Assembly (NCBI RefSeq): GCF_943193205.1
Contig: NZ_CALPDD010000003.1
Coordinates: forward strand, 121,751-185,750
Direction of reading: 5' to 3'
DNA: 64,000 nt
Source of the DNA: Alistipes muris
Lineage (GTDB): Bacteria > Bacteroidota > Bacteroidia > Bacteroidales > Rikenellaceae
Numbering within the stretch: the first letter of the stretch is position 1; each line of letters starts with the position of its first letter. Positions 9,443-18,579 of the stretch are shown piece after piece. A program made the translations under genes and the position numbers. The notes below the pieces were generated by a model that did not search any database, was not told the DNA's origin, and was given only the letters and a program-made list of their open reading frames with translations.

Positions 9443-9957
9443 AACCGCGCGACGAATTTGGCGGTGAAGATACGGCCGAGCAGCCAGACGGCGGCGACGG
9501 TGACCGACCCGGAAGCGACGATACGCAGCACGGTACGGACAATATGGCTCCACGAAAGTGCCTCCAAAGAGAAGAAGACGGCGTGGTGGACGGCGACGAG
9601 GACGATAAGGTAGTTGAGGAATACATGATGTCCCAACCGCTCGGGCGACGGGACGCCGCCGTCGCGCAAGTCGTCGCGGCTATAAAACGAAGCAAGGATA
9701 TAAGGCCGCAAAAACGCCATCAGCAAGGTAGCCATCGTGTTGATACCTGCGGCCCCCATGAGGAAATCCATGGTGACGCCCATGGCCAACCCGGCGAGCA
9801 GAACGGTGACGGGTGCCGTATCGACGGGCAGAAGGACGATGAACGCGACGTAGATAAGCGGATTGAGGTAGATGCTGACCGAAAGGTTGTCGAAGAGGAA
9901 GACCTGCAACAACACGGTGACCAGAAAGAGCGACGAATAAGTGACTATGCGATACAT
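9439..9957 (-). CDS. mreD: Rod shape-determining membrane protein MreD
   Basis: A 172-residue, almost entirely hydrophobic protein with about five to six membrane helices. MreD sequences are poorly conserved, so the call rests mainly on position: it sits between mreC (12-base gap) and mrdA (4-base overlap) in the canonical mreB-C-D-mrdA-rodA order. Its size and helix pattern agree. It is expected to link MreC and the wall synthases in the inner membrane. Confidence 0.88.
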   Translation of the reverse strand: MYRIVTYSSLFLVTVLLQVFLFDNLSVSIYLNPLIYVAFIVLLPVDTAPVTVLLAGLAMGVTMDFLMGAAGINTMATLLMAFLRPYILASFYSRDDLRDGGVPSPERLGHHVFLNYLIVLVAVHHAVFFSLEALSWSHIVRTVLRIVASGSVTVAAVWLLGRIFTAKFVARL

Positions 9958-9969
9958 GGCGGAATATGG

Positions 9970-10824
9970 CTACTGATGGCGGAAACGCTCGTCGTCCTCC
10001 TGCCGGGCCTGCAAGTCGAGGACCTCGCAGGCGTCGCGGTTCTCGATGAGGATGATGTCGGTGAGCCTTGCGAAATCGGTGGCGAGCTTCAGACGGACGG
10101 TATAGGCGGTCCTGTTCTCGTTCATGGAAGCGCTCTCGACCCACCCGATGAGGACGTTCTCGGGAAAGAACTGCGAAAACCCGGTCGTGATGACCCGCTG
10201 CCCGATTTTGGGCTCGGCATACTTGGACAGCTCGCCGAGCAAGACGGAATGGGGGTCGACGCCGTCCCAATACACGGACCCGAAATAATCGGTGCCCTCC
10301 AACTTGCCGCTGGCTCGGAACGAGGTGTTAAGCAAGGGGATGGCGACGGAATAGCGGTCGGTACAATCGACGATATATCCCAACATGGAGCCGCCGGGAG
10401 CGAGCAACGCCATATCGGGAGTGACGCCGTCGCGCAAACCCCGGTTGATGGTGACGAAATTCTGCGCCCGGTTGATGGTATTGGAGACGACGGTAGCGGT
10501 CATGACGCGGAACTTGGACCCGCCCAAATCGAGCATGTAACGCTTGAGCCTGTCGATATTGGCGGCCTCGTCGTATTGGGCAAGCCGTTCCTCAAGGAGG
10601 GCGACACGGTCGAGGAGGATGCGATTCTCGGCTTCGAGCCGGAAGTAGCGCCGCACCCCGGCGGAAAACTCGTGGACCGACCCGGCGGCGGCGTTGGAAC
10701 GCGCGAGCAGGCGGGCCTGCGTGAAGTAGGTGGACCGTGCGTAATACCCGATGGCGAGGGCCTCCAACACGACGAACAACACCACGAGGTAGATACTACG
10801 GATGAACTCGATGAGCTTGTGCAC
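9970..10824 (-). CDS. mreC: Rod shape-determining protein MreC
   Basis: A 284-residue protein with a short cytoplasmic tail, one membrane helix (SIYLVVLFVVLEALAIG), a coiled-coil stretch (ENRILLDRVALLEERLAQ) and the paired beta-barrel region typical of periplasmic MreC (GLRDGVTPDMALLAPGG). I start at GTG 10824 (VHKLIEFIRS), which matches the usual MreC N-terminus. A TTG at 10869 in the same frame would add 15 residues and is less likely. MreC positions PBP2 and activates RodA. It is followed by mreD after 12 bases. Confidence 0.9.
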   Translation of the reverse strand: MHKLIEFIRSIYLVVLFVVLEALAIGYYARSTYFTQARLLARSNAAAGSVHEFSAGVRRYFRLEAENRILLDRVALLEERLAQYDEAANIDRLKRYMLDLGGSKFRVMTATVVSNTINRAQNFVTINRGLRDGVTPDMALLAPGGSMLGYIVDCTDRYSVAIPLLNTSFRASGKLEGTDYFGSVYWDGVDPHSVLLGELSKYAEPKIGQRVITTGFSQFFPENVLIGWVESASMNENRTAYTVRLKLATDFARLTDIILIENRDACEVLDLQARQEDDERFRHQ

Positions 10825-10903
10825 GACTTTTACTAATTCAAGATTGCGGACCGTCGGCCCGCAATCCAAAAAACGCTATGTATGACCGGCTTGGGACCGG
10901 CGG

Positions 10904-11923
10904 CTACTTCATGAGGAACGAAAAACGGTTGATATTCTTCAAGGCAATGCCGGTACCGCGCGCGATGGCCCGCAGCGGGTCCTCGGCGAGGTGGAACGGG
11001 ATGCCGGTCTTCTCGGTAAGGCGTCTGTCGAGCCCCTTGATGAGGGCACCGCCGCCAGCAAGGTAGATACCGTTCTTGACGATGTCGGCGTACAACTCGG
11101 GCGGCATGGACTCGAGAACCTTCATCAGCGCGGCGTCGATTTTGGTGAGCGACTTCTCCAAAGCGTAAGCGATTTCGCTGTAAGAAAGGGAGACGGTCTG
11201 CGGCAGGGCGGTGAGCATGTTGGGACCCGTGACGACGAAATCTTCGGGCTCGTTGTCGAGGTCGGAGACGGCGGCACCGACGGAACACTTGATGGCCTCG
11301 GCCGTACGCTCGCCGATGCGGATGTTATGCTGCTGGCGGACGTAACTCTGAATGTCGTTGGTAAAGACGTCGCCGGCGACATTAACCGACTCGGAGCAAA
11401 CGATGCCGCCGAGGGAGATGCAGGCGATTTCGGAAGTACCGCCGCCGATGTCGATGACCATGTTGCCCTCGGGAGCCTCGACGTCGAGCCCGGCACCCAG
11501 GGCGGCGGCCATGGGCTCGTAAATCATATAGACCTCGCGTCCCCCGGCGTGCTCGGCGGAATCGCGGACGGCGCGAATCTCGACGTTGGTAGACCCGGAC
11601 GGGATGCAGATGACCATACGCAGCGACGGCGCGAAGAGACTGCCCGAAGTCTTGACCTTCTTGAGCATTCCGCGCAGCATGAGCTCGGTAGCGTTGAAGT
11701 CGGCGATGACGCCGTCTTTCAAGGGGCGGATGGTCTTGATATTGGGGTTGGTCTTCTCGTGCATGTTGCGCGCCTGGCTGCCGATGGCGACCAGCTTGCC
11801 GGTATGGACGTCGAGCGCGACGATGGACGGTTCGTCGACAACGACCTTGCCGTTATAGAGGATGAGCGTATTGGCCGTACCGAGGTCGATGGCCAACTCC
11901 TGTGTCAAAGAAAATAATCCCAT
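10904..11923 (-). CDS. mreB: Actin-like cytoskeletal protein MreB
   Basis: A 339-residue actin-fold ATPase, full length for MreB. Visible are the phosphate-1 loop (AIDLGTANTLI), phosphate-2 motif (VIDIGGGTSEIA) and adenosine motif (IYLAGGGALIKG). It polymerises at the membrane and directs lateral wall synthesis. It is the first gene of a minus-strand operon running through mreC, mreD, mrdA, rodA and the P-type ATPase. A -7 box lies about 75 bases upstream, and the intergenic region is shared divergently with gpsA. Confidence 0.97.
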   Translation of the reverse strand: MGLFSLTQELAIDLGTANTLILYNGKVVVDEPSIVALDVHTGKLVAIGSQARNMHEKTNPNIKTIRPLKDGVIADFNATELMLRGMLKKVKTSGSLFAPSLRMVICIPSGSTNVEIRAVRDSAEHAGGREVYMIYEPMAAALGAGLDVEAPEGNMVIDIGGGTSEIACISLGGIVCSESVNVAGDVFTNDIQSYVRQQHNIRIGERTAEAIKCSVGAAVSDLDNEPEDFVVTGPNMLTALPQTVSLSYSEIAYALEKSLTKIDAALMKVLESMPPELYADIVKNGIYLAGGGALIKGLDRRLTEKTGIPFHLAEDPLRAIARGTGIALKNINRFSFLMK

Positions 11924-11998
11924 ACTGAATGCGAAGAATTTAACAACGGCGCGGACCCGGCGAAAACCCCAAGGGAGAACGGCGGGAAGCTACCCGGA

Positions 11999-12006
11999 CA
12001 AAGGTA
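11999..12006 (-). promoter_or_regulatory. Promoter -7 box for the mreB operon
   Basis: On the minus strand this reads TACCTTTG, a perfect TAnnTTTG box, 76 bases before the mreB ATG. It probably drives the whole mre/PBP2/rodA/ATPase operon. Confidence 0.65.
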
Positions 12007-12080
12007 GGAAAAAGCTGTGAAATAATTTGTATATTTTTTGAGATTTTTTTATTTACTTTGTGTGGCCAAACAACGACTGC

Positions 12081-13088
12081 ATGGAATACAAAATAGGAAA
12101 AGAAGCCCGCTGCGCCGTAATCGGCTACGGAAGCTGGGCGACGGCGATCGTGGGTCTGCTGGCGGCCAACGAAACGCGCGTAGGCTGGCATGTGCGCAAC
12201 CCCGAAGTGCTGGAAGCCCTGCGCACCGAAGGCCGCAACCCGCGCTATCTGAGCGACGCGGAATTCGACCGGGAACGCATAGCCCCCACGGACGACCTGA
12301 ACGAAGCGGTCCGCGAAGCGGACATCGTGGTGCTGGCGGCCCCGTCGGCCTATCTGAAAGACTTCCTGGCGCCGCTGACCGAACCGCTGACGGACAAATT
12401 CATCGTGTCGGCCATCAAGGGAATCATACCGGGCGACTACACGACGGTGGTAGAATATATCCACGACCACTACGGAGTGCCGTACAAGCAGCTGGGCCTG
12501 CTGACGGGCCCGTCGCATGCGGAAGAAGTGTCGCGCGGAAAACTCACCTACCTGACGGCGGTATGCACCGACCTGGAAAACGCACGGGAGATAGGCAAGA
12601 AATTCGCAGCCCCGCACATCCAGCTGAGCTACGCCACGGACCTCTACGGCATCGAATACGCGGCGATACTGAAAAACATCTATGCGCTGGCGGTAGGCAT
12701 AGCCGTGGGGCTGGGCTACGGCGACAACTTCCTGGCGGTGCTGATAGCCAACAGCGCGGGCGAAATGAAACGTTTCTTAGACGAAAGCTACCCGGACGCC
12801 CGCGACACGCTGGTATCGGCCTATGTAGGCGACCTGCTGGTGACGTGCTACTCGGTACACAGCCGCAACCGCCGTCTGGGACTGCTCATCGGCCACGGCT
12901 GCACGGTGAAAAGCGCGCTGAACGAAATGACGATGGTGGCGGAAGGCTACTTCGCGGCCGACTGCATCCGCCACATCAACACCCGCCACCGCATCGAAAT
13001 GCCGATAGCGGAGACGGTCTACAAAATCCTCTACGAAAAAGCCCCGGCGCGCCGGAGCATGAAAGAACTGACGACAAAACTAATCTGA
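12081..13088 (+). CDS. gpsA: NAD(P)-dependent glycerol-3-phosphate dehydrogenase
   Basis: A 335-residue cytosolic enzyme that reduces dihydroxyacetone phosphate to sn-glycerol-3-phosphate for phospholipid synthesis. It shows the dinucleotide-binding turn VIGYGSWATAIV near the start, the substrate segment GPSHAEEV, and the catalytic-lysine region AILKNIYALAVG. The ATG at 12081 is chosen over the in-frame GTG at 12060, because a promoter-like TTACTTTG ends at 12060 and would place that GTG at the transcript start. It is separated from pgi by 6 bases, so the two are co-transcribed. Confidence 0.94.
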   Translation: MEYKIGKEARCAVIGYGSWATAIVGLLAANETRVGWHVRNPEVLEALRTEGRNPRYLSDAEFDRERIAPTDDLNEAVREADIVVLAAPSAYLKDFLAPLTEPLTDKFIVSAIKGIIPGDYTTVVEYIHDHYGVPYKQLGLLTGPSHAEEVSRGKLTYLTAVCTDLENAREIGKKFAAPHIQLSYATDLYGIEYAAILKNIYALAVGIAVGLGYGDNFLAVLIANSAGEMKRFLDESYPDARDTLVSAYVGDLLVTCYSVHSRNRRLGLLIGHGCTVKSALNEMTMVAEGYFAADCIRHINTRHRIEMPIAETVYKILYEKAPARRSMKELTTKLI

Positions 13089-13094
13089 TACGAC

Positions 13095-14426
13095 ATGAAA
13101 ACACTCGAACTGGACATCCGCAAAAGCGGCATAACGCCGACCGACGAGATGAAGAAGGCGGCCGAAGCGGCCAATACCCTGCTGCACTCGGGCAAGGGAG
13201 CGGGCAGCGACTTTCTGGGCTGGGTACACCTGCCGTCGTCGATAACGGACGCCGACTTGGCGGCCATCGAAAAAACGGCGGCCAACCTGCGCGCGAAAGC
13301 CGACCTGATAATCTGCATCGGCATCGGCGGCTCGTACTTGGGAGCCAAGGCGGTGCTGGAAGCGATGAACGACCCGTTCAAGCAACTGCGCAGGGAGCAG
13401 AAAGACCCGACGGTGGTATTTGCAGGCCAGAACATCTCGGAAGACTACATCCACGCCCTGCTGGAAGCCTCGAAAGAGCACTCGGTAGCGGCAATCGTCA
13501 TCTCGAAATCGGGCACGACGACCGAACCGGCCATTGCATTCCGGCTGATAAAGGCGGAAATCGAAAAACGCTACGGCAAGAAAGAAGCGGCGGAACGAAT
13601 CGTAGCGGTGACCGACGCAGCGCGCGGCGCACTGAAGACGCTGGCAACGAACGAAGGCTACCCGACTTTCGTGATTCCGGACGACGTGGGCGGCCGCTTC
13701 TCGGTACTGACCCCGGTAGGTCTGCTGCCGCTGGCTGCGGCGGGCATAGACATCCGTGCGCTGGTGCGCGGAGCGCAGGAAATGGAGAAGGCAACGGACG
13801 AAAAGATACCGTATGCCGAAAACCCTGCGGCGATCTATGCGACGGTACGCAACGCTCTCTACCGGAACGGCAAGAAAACGGAAATCCTGGGCTCCTACGA
13901 ACCGCAGCTGCAATACGTCAACGAATGGTGGAAACAACTCTACGGCGAGAGCGAGGGCAAGGAAGGCAAAGGCATCTTCCCGGCGAGCGTGACGCTGACG
14001 GCCGACCTGCACTCGATGGGCCAATACATCCAGGAGGGCGAGCGAACGCTGTTCGAGACGATTATTTCGGTGAAAACGCCTGCGCACGAAGTGAAAGTGG
14101 AAACGGACGCAGAAAACCTGGACGGTCTGAACTACCTGGCGGGCAAACGAATCTCGGAAGTAAACCGGATGGCGGAAATCGGCGTACAGCTGGCCCATGT
14201 GGACGGAGGAGTGCCCAACATCCGCATCGAAATCCCGCGCATCGACGCGCAGACGATAGGCGGCCTGCTCTACTTCTTCGAGAAAGCCTGCGGCATCAGC
14301 GGCTATCTGCTGGGAGTGAACCCGTTCGACCAGCCGGGCGTGGAAGCGTACAAGAAAAACATGTTTGCACTGCTGGAAAAACCGGGCTACGAAGAAGCAT
14401 CGAAAGCCATCAAGGCAAGACTATAA
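13095..14426 (+). CDS. pgi: Glucose-6-phosphate isomerase
   Basis: A 443-residue enzyme interconverting glucose-6-phosphate and fructose-6-phosphate. It belongs to the short bacterial PGI class rather than the roughly 550-residue E. coli type. The sugar-phosphate isomerase segments [13 protein letters not shown] and [11 protein letters not shown], and the C-terminal GINPFDQP-like motif (here [14 protein letters not shown]), are intact. It is second in an operon with gpsA and ends in a strong terminator. With pfkA at 30 kb it supplies upper glycolysis. Confidence 0.96.
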   Translation: MKTLELDIRKSGITPTDEMKKAAEAANTLLHSGKGAGSDFLGWVHLPSSITDADLAAIEKTAANLRAKADLIICIGIGGSYLGAKAVLEAMNDPFKQLRREQKDPTVVFAGQNISEDYIHALLEASKEHSVAAIVISKSGTTTEPAIAFRLIKAEIEKRYGKKEAAERIVAVTDAARGALKTLATNEGYPTFVIPDDVGGRFSVLTPVGLLPLAAAGIDIRALVRGAQEMEKATDEKIPYAENPAAIYATVRNALYRNGKKTEILGSYEPQLQYVNEWWKQLYGESEGKEGKGIFPASVTLTADLHSMGQYIQEGERTLFETIISVKTPAHEVKVETDAENLDGLNYLAGKRISEVNRMAEIGVQLAHVDGGVPNIRIEIPRIDAQTIGGLLYFFEKACGISGYLLGVNPFDQPGVEAYKKNMFALLEKPGYEEASKAIKARL

Positions 14427-14447
14427 AACATCGCATTGCGAATCGAA

Positions 14448-14478
14448 AGCGGACCTCTCACCGAGGTCCGCTTTTTTG
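14448..14478 (+). terminator. Rho-independent terminator after pgi
   Basis: A perfect 10-bp stem (AGCGGACCTC / GAGGTCCGCT), loop TCACC, followed by a T run. Confidence 0.9.
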
Positions 14479-14556
14479 TAGGCAGGACGCGGGCACTCCT
14501 TGCGACCTCCTCCTTGCGGCATAGCATGTTGCCAAGCATCGGTTCATCTGCGGCTT

Positions 14557-14569
14557 CTCAGAATGACAG
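14557..14569 (+). repeat. Dispersed CTCAGAATGACAG motif, copy 1
   Basis: This 13-mer recurs at 16593-16605 and 48568-48580, and a diverged copy is at 38033-38046, always between genes. A GTGAAAG-type tract (reverse complement, CACCTTTAGCC..CACTTTTCACC) follows at 14596-14620. Confidence 0.6.
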
Positions 14570-14682
14570 AGAGGAACTTCTCGGAATGGCCAATCACCTT
14601 TAGCCTTTCACTTTTCACCTTATAAATAAAGTGGCACAAAAAATGCACCCGGAAACAATCCCTTAGACAAGCAAACCGAACC

Positions 14683-15333
14683 ATGAAACTGCGTCCGCTA
14701 TTCATCCTGATTCTGTTCGTCGTATCGACGGCCATCCTGGGCTGGATATACTACAAGGCCACCCATCCGCAGCAGGAAAAACCCACCGAAACCTGGCACG
14801 AAATCATAGCCGACCTGGACGCCTGCTGCCGCCGCAAACACGTGAAGTCGATGCAGTACGACCACTTCGCAACGATAGCCGAACAGGAAAGCCGCCAGCA
14901 AATCGCACGGCTGTTCCGGGCGATGGCCCTTTCGGAACGGCTCCAGGAACACAACTGCGCGGATGCAATCCAACAATTGGGCGGCGAATACCTGCCGCCG
15001 GAGAAAATCGTGGTATTCCGCGGCGACACGGACGGCAATCTCGAACGGAGCATCGCCTATGAACTGCGCACGACGGAAGAATGCAAATGCGGCGAAATCG
15101 ACCGGGCCATAGCCTGCGACAACCGCTTCGCGGCGCGCCTGCTGACATGGTCCTCGTCGGTAGACATGCGGAACGCGGCGTTCATGCACCTGTGCCGGAT
15201 ACCGGAAGAAACGGCGGCCAACTGGGAATATCTGGTCTGCCCGCGCTGCGGAAATCTCTTCATATCGGTCTACTGCGAACCCTACTGCCCGTTCTGTCTG
15301 ACGTCGGGCCGACAATTCGTCCGCTTCGAGTAA
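14683..15333 (+). CDS. Membrane-anchored rubrerythrin-like protein with C-terminal zinc ribbon
   Basis: A 216-residue protein with an N-terminal signal anchor (residues 5-24), a helical middle and a C-terminal CPRC...CPFC pair that ends like a rubredoxin domain (CLTSGRQFVRFE). The helical segment from YDHFATIAEQES to SERLQEHN lines up by eye with the first helix pair of rubrerythrin. However, the ExxH iron ligands are altered (ERLQ, then EH) and the second ExxH is missing. It may therefore be a degenerate ferritin-like fold with a metal ribbon rather than a working peroxidase. The membrane anchor is unusual for this family. It stands alone between two terminators; I see no TAnnTTTG box directly upstream. 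Confidence 0.5.
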   Translation: MKLRPLFILILFVVSTAILGWIYYKATHPQQEKPTETWHEIIADLDACCRRKHVKSMQYDHFATIAEQESRQQIARLFRAMALSERLQEHNCADAIQQLGGEYLPPEKIVVFRGDTDGNLERSIAYELRTTEECKCGEIDRAIACDNRFAARLLTWSSSVDMRNAAFMHLCRIPEETAANWEYLVCPRCGNLFISVYCEPYCPFCLTSGRQFVRFE

Positions 15334-15337
15334 AAAG

Positions 15338-15372
15338 AAAACCCGGTCCATTCTACGAACGACCGGGCTTTT
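15338..15372. terminator. Bidirectional terminator between the rubrerythrin-like gene and yebC
   Basis: Stem CCCGGTC / GACCGGG flanked by AAAA and TTTT, with a 12-base loop. It lies between two convergent genes and can serve both strands. Confidence 0.75.
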
Positions 15373-15389
15373 CATATATGGTGCGGCGG

Positions 15390-16115
15390 CTACTCCTCGT
15401 CGGCCTCCTTCATGGCGTGGTAGACGTTGGTAACGTCGTCGTCCTCCTCAAGCCGCTCGACGAGCTTCTCGACAGCTTCGCGTCCCTCGGCATCCAGCTC
15501 CTTGGTATCGGTAGGCAGGTAAGCCGATTCACCCGAAACAATCTCGAAACCCTTGTCGTCGAGCCACTTCTGAATGGCGCCGAACGACTCGTAGGGAGCG
15601 TAGACCGTGATTCCGTCCTCCTCGGGGTAGAACTCGTCGACGCCGAGGTCGATCATTTCGAGCTCCAATTCTTCGGGGTCGGTCCCGGCAGGAACGCTGA
15701 ACTTGAAGATGCACTTGTGGTCGAACATGAACGCAACGGAACCGCTGTTGCCCAACGTTCCGCCGCACTTGTTGAAGTGCATCCGCACATTGGCGACGGT
15801 CCGGTTGGTGTTGTCGGTAGCGGTTTCGACAAGGAACGCAACACCGTGGGGACCGTAACCTTCGTAAACGACCTCCTTGTAATCGGCGGCATCCTTCTCG
15901 GTGGCACGCTTGATGGCACGCTCGACATTCTCCTTGGGCATGTTCTCAGCCTTGGCATTCTGCATGAGAATACGCAGACGCGTATTGCCGGAGGGGTCGG
16001 AACCGCCCGCCTTGACGGCGATTTCGATCTCCTTGCCCAACTTGGTGAACGTACGGGCCATGTGCCCCCAACGCTTCATTTTGCGCGCCTTACGGTACTC
16101 GAAAGCTCTTCCCAT
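15390..16115 (-). CDS. yebC: YebC/PmpR family regulatory protein
   Basis: A 241-residue protein of the YebC/TACO1 family. The three-part fold is recognisable from the N-terminal basic segment (MGRAFEYRKARKMKRW) and AGGSDPSGNTRLR through the conserved YEGYGPHGVAFLVE and the acidic C-terminus. Members have been described as transcription regulators and, more recently, as ribosome-associated factors that ease translation of difficult motifs; which applies here cannot be told from sequence. The ATG at 16115 is the family start. The frame extends upstream through the tRNA, which is not coding. Confidence 0.92.
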   Translation of the reverse strand: MGRAFEYRKARKMKRWGHMARTFTKLGKEIEIAVKAGGSDPSGNTRLRILMQNAKAENMPKENVERAIKRATEKDAADYKEVVYEGYGPHGVAFLVETATDNTNRTVANVRMHFNKCGGTLGNSGSVAFMFDHKCIFKFSVPAGTDPEELELEMIDLGVDEFYPEEDGITVYAPYESFGAIQKWLDDKGFEIVSGESAYLPTDTKELDAEGREAVEKLVERLEEDDDVTNVYHAMKEADEE

Positions 16116-16153
16116 AATATATTCAGATTTACGATTTCTCGGACTTGGTGGCG

Positions 16154-16161
16154 CAAAGTTA
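16154..16161 (-). promoter_or_regulatory. Promoter -7 box for yebC
   Basis: Minus-strand TAACTTTG, 38 bases before the yebC ATG, matches TAnnTTTG. It places the transcript start between the tRNA terminator and yebC. Confidence 0.6.
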
Positions 16162-16304
16162 TAAAAACGCGACCAAAAACGGAAAAATAGAAGCCGAAAA
16201 ATCAGCGGGGCCAGCAACGAACAAGCTCTGCCCGGCTGAACCGTCGGCGGCAAAGCGCTGCGGGGTTTCGCAAACAAGACATCCGGAGGAAGACCCTGCG
16301 GCAC

Positions 16305-16337
16305 AAAAAAAACAATCTGCTGTAAACCAGCAGATTG
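16305..16337 (-). terminator. Terminator of the tRNA-Leu transcript
   Basis: On the minus strand a perfect 10-bp stem (CAATCTGCTG / CAGCAGATTG) with a 5-base loop is followed by eight T. It starts 7 bases after the discriminator base of the tRNA. Confidence 0.88.
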
Positions 16338-16343
16338 AAAAGG

Positions 16344-16427
16344 TACCCGGAGCCGGGGTCGAACCGGCACGACATTGCTGTCATTGGTGTTTGAGACCAA
16401 CGCGTCTACCGATTCCGCCATCCGGGC
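16344..16427 (-). tRNA. tRNA-Leu (anticodon CAA)
   Basis: An 84-base class II tRNA on the minus strand. The acceptor pairs GCCCGGA with TCCGGGT, the D arm follows GGCGGAATCGGTAGACGC, and the anticodon stem TTGGT/ACCAA holds the loop CTCAAAC, giving anticodon CAA for UUG codons. A long variable arm and the T arm GCCGGTTCGACCCCGGC follow. The 3' CCA is not fully encoded (A, then CC, then T). Confidence 0.95.
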
Positions 16428-16456
16428 AAACCGTCTCCAACGAAGAATCGGGCGCA

Positions 16457-16464
16457 CAAAGATA
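16457..16464 (-). promoter_or_regulatory. Promoter -7 box for tRNA-Leu
   Basis: Minus-strand TATCTTTG with a TTG (complement at 16484-16486) exactly 19 bases upstream, matching the Bacteroidetes -33/-7 layout. Confidence 0.7.
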
Positions 16465-16578
16465 GGAATTAATTCACAATTCGCAATTCCTAACACACAA
16501 TTATTTCAATCGAAGCCGAAAAAAGCAAAAGAACGCGGAGACCGAAGCCAGGACCATGGCTGTGCCTGCTCGAAAAAA

Positions 16579-16605
16579 GATTCTTCGCTGCGCTCAGAAT
16601 GACAG
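16579..16605 (+). repeat. Dispersed CTCAGAATGACAG motif, copy 2 (extended)
   Basis: GATTCTTCGCTGCG followed by CTCAGAATGACAG. The same extended arrangement (GATTCTTC, a few bases, CTCAGAATGACAG) occurs at 48554-48580. Confidence 0.6.
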
Positions 16606-16618
16606 AAAGAGGAAAGGA

Positions 16619-18448
16619 CTAATCCGCAGGGTGGAAAAACTCCTGGATTTTACGGGCCTTGGCGTCACCAACGAGGGCGGCGAGCTCGCCGAAATTGGCA
16701 GCCTTAACCTTAGCGACGGTCCGGAAATGCTGCAAGAGCAGGCGGACGGTCTTTTCGCCGACACCGGGAATCTGCTCCAGCTCGCTATGGATAAACGCCT
16801 TGCTCCGCTTCTGCCGATGGAACGAAACAGCAAAACGGTGCACCTCCTCCTGGATATGCGACAACAGGTGGAAAACGGGCGAAGTAGGCCGCAGCCCGAC
16901 CAACAAAGGCGGATAACCGCAATACAATTCGGCGGTGCGGTGGCGGCTGTCCTTGGCCAACCCGGCGATGGGAATATCGAGCTGCAAATACTCCAGCACT
17001 TCGTGGATAACCGTCATCTGCCCCTTGCCGCCGTCGGCGATAATCAAATCGGGCAGCTCGGCCCCCTCGGCCACGAGCCGGCTATAACGCCGAAAAACAA
17101 CCTCGCGCATGGAAGCGTAATCGTCGGCCCCCTCGACGGTCTTGACGTTGAAATGGCGGTACTCCTTGCGGGAGGGCTTGCCGTTGCGGAAGACGACGCA
17201 CGACGCGACGGGGTGGGAACCCTGCAAATTGGAATTGTCGAAACACTCGATATGGCGCGGCTGCCGGTCGAGGTGCAGTTCTTTCTGCATGGCGTTCATC
17301 AAACGGTCGGCGTGGCGCTCGGGATTCTTGATTTCGAGGTTCTTGAGCTGCTCGGCGCGGTAGATGCGGGCGCTTTTCTGCGAAAACACCAACAAATCGA
17401 GCTTCTCGCCGCGCTTGGGAACGGTGAAGGTGACGCCGTCGAACAGCAAGGTAGTGGAGGGCAGGAACGGAACGATTACTTCGCGCGCCAACTCCCCGCC
17501 CGCGATATGCTCGACGACATGCTGGATAGCCAAGGTGAGCATGTCGCGCTCGTCAGCCCCGACGCCCGTGGAAAGACGCACGGTAGAGACGCCGACGACC
17601 GACCCGTGGCGGATACGGACAAAATTGCAATAAGCCACATCGTCGTCGGGCAAGAGCGAAAAGACGTCGACGTCGACGATGCGGGCGCTGACGATGACCG
17701 ACCGACCGGCGTAATGGTCCAGAGCGTCGAGCCGCTGTTTGTAGCGCTGCGCCTGCTCGAACCTCAGCGCCGCGGAAGCCCGGGCCATCTCCTCCTCCAG
17801 GTAGCTCCGCACGGGCCGCAAGTCGCCTTTGAGAATGGAGACGACCAGCCCGACCTGCGTGTCGTAGTCTTCCTCGGACTGCAGCCCGACGCAAGGCCCC
17901 TTGCAATTGCCGATATGATACTGAAGACAGACCGAATACTTGCCTCGCGCGATAAGTTCGGGAGCGAGGTTGAGCTTGCAGGTACGCAACGGCACGACCT
18001 CGCGGATGAACTCCAGCACGCTGTGCTGCATCATGCCCGACCCGTAAGGACCGAAATACTGCGACCCGTCGCGCAAGAGCTGCCGCGTAGACTGCACACG
18101 GGGAAAATGTTCGCGCCGCACGACGATCCACGGGTAGGTCTTGTCGTCCTTGAGGAGGATGTTGTAACGCGGCTGGAGGGTCTTGATAAGCGAGTTTTCG
18201 AGCAGCAAAGCGTCGGTCTCGCTGCCAACGACTATATGGCGGATTTCGGCAATCTGCCTGACCAGCACACGCACCTTGGCGCTATGCTCCTTGCTCTGAA
18301 CGAAATACGAAGAAACGCGCTTGCGCAGGCTTTTGGCCTTGCCGACGTAGATGACCGTGCCGGAGCGGTCCACGAACTGGTAGACGCCCGGCGACAAGGG
18401 CAGCAAAGCCACCTGCTCGCGAAGAAAGGAATTGTCGGATTCGGCCAT
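16619..18448 (-). CDS. uvrC: Excinuclease ABC subunit C
   Basis: A 609-residue UvrC that makes both incisions in nucleotide-excision repair with UvrAB. In order: GIY-YIG nuclease domain (GVYQFVDRSGTVIYVGKAKS), a UVR/UvrB-binding motif near residues 190-225, the RNase H-like endonuclease region beginning IECFDNSNLQGSHPV, and C-terminal helix-hairpin-helix repeats (IPGVGEKTVRLLL). ATG at 18448 is chosen because the promoter -7 box lies just upstream; the longer frame to 18508 would start before that box. It appears monocistronic. Confidence 0.96.
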   Translation of the reverse strand: MAESDNSFLREQVALLPLSPGVYQFVDRSGTVIYVGKAKSLRKRVSSYFVQSKEHSAKVRVLVRQIAEIRHIVVGSETDALLLENSLIKTLQPRYNILLKDDKTYPWIVVRREHFPRVQSTRQLLRDGSQYFGPYGSGMMQHSVLEFIREVVPLRTCKLNLAPELIARGKYSVCLQYHIGNCKGPCVGLQSEEDYDTQVGLVVSILKGDLRPVRSYLEEEMARASAALRFEQAQRYKQRLDALDHYAGRSVIVSARIVDVDVFSLLPDDDVAYCNFVRIRHGSVVGVSTVRLSTGVGADERDMLTLAIQHVVEHIAGGELAREVIVPFLPSTTLLFDGVTFTVPKRGEKLDLLVFSQKSARIYRAEQLKNLEIKNPERHADRLMNAMQKELHLDRQPRHIECFDNSNLQGSHPVASCVVFRNGKPSRKEYRHFNVKTVEGADDYASMREVVFRRYSRLVAEGAELPDLIIADGGKGQMTVIHEVLEYLQLDIPIAGLAKDSRHRTAELYCGYPPLLVGLRPTSPVFHLLSHIQEEVHRFAVSFHRQKRSKAFIHSELEQIPGVGEKTVRLLLQHFRTVAKVKAANFGELAALVGDAKARKIQEFFHPAD

Positions 18449-18455
18449 ACGTGTG

Positions 18456-18463
18456 CAAATGTA
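18456..18463 (-). promoter_or_regulatory. Promoter -7 box for uvrC
   Basis: Minus-strand TACATTTG, directly upstream of the uvrC ATG, implying a very short leader. Confidence 0.55.
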
Positions 18464-18520
18464 GGAATTTTTTCGCAAAGCCCCGGCCCCGAATACGCGC
18501 AGCGACAAAGCCCGGGCGAT

Positions 18521-18553
18521 TTTTGCTTTATTGGGCCGAACGCCGTATATTTG
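18521..18553 (+). promoter_or_regulatory. Promoter for the 18.6-20.9 kb lipoprotein/OM pair
   Basis: TTTTG at 18521-18525 and a perfect -7 box TATATTTG at 18546-18553, separated by 20 bases. The first ATG follows 26 bases later. Confidence 0.75.
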
Positions 18554-18579
18554 CGCACAAAATGCTCATATTCACACCC

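Noticed and set aside
15390..16496. YebC frame extended upstream to 368 residues
   Set aside because: The extension reads through the tRNA-Leu, its terminator and the yebC promoter.
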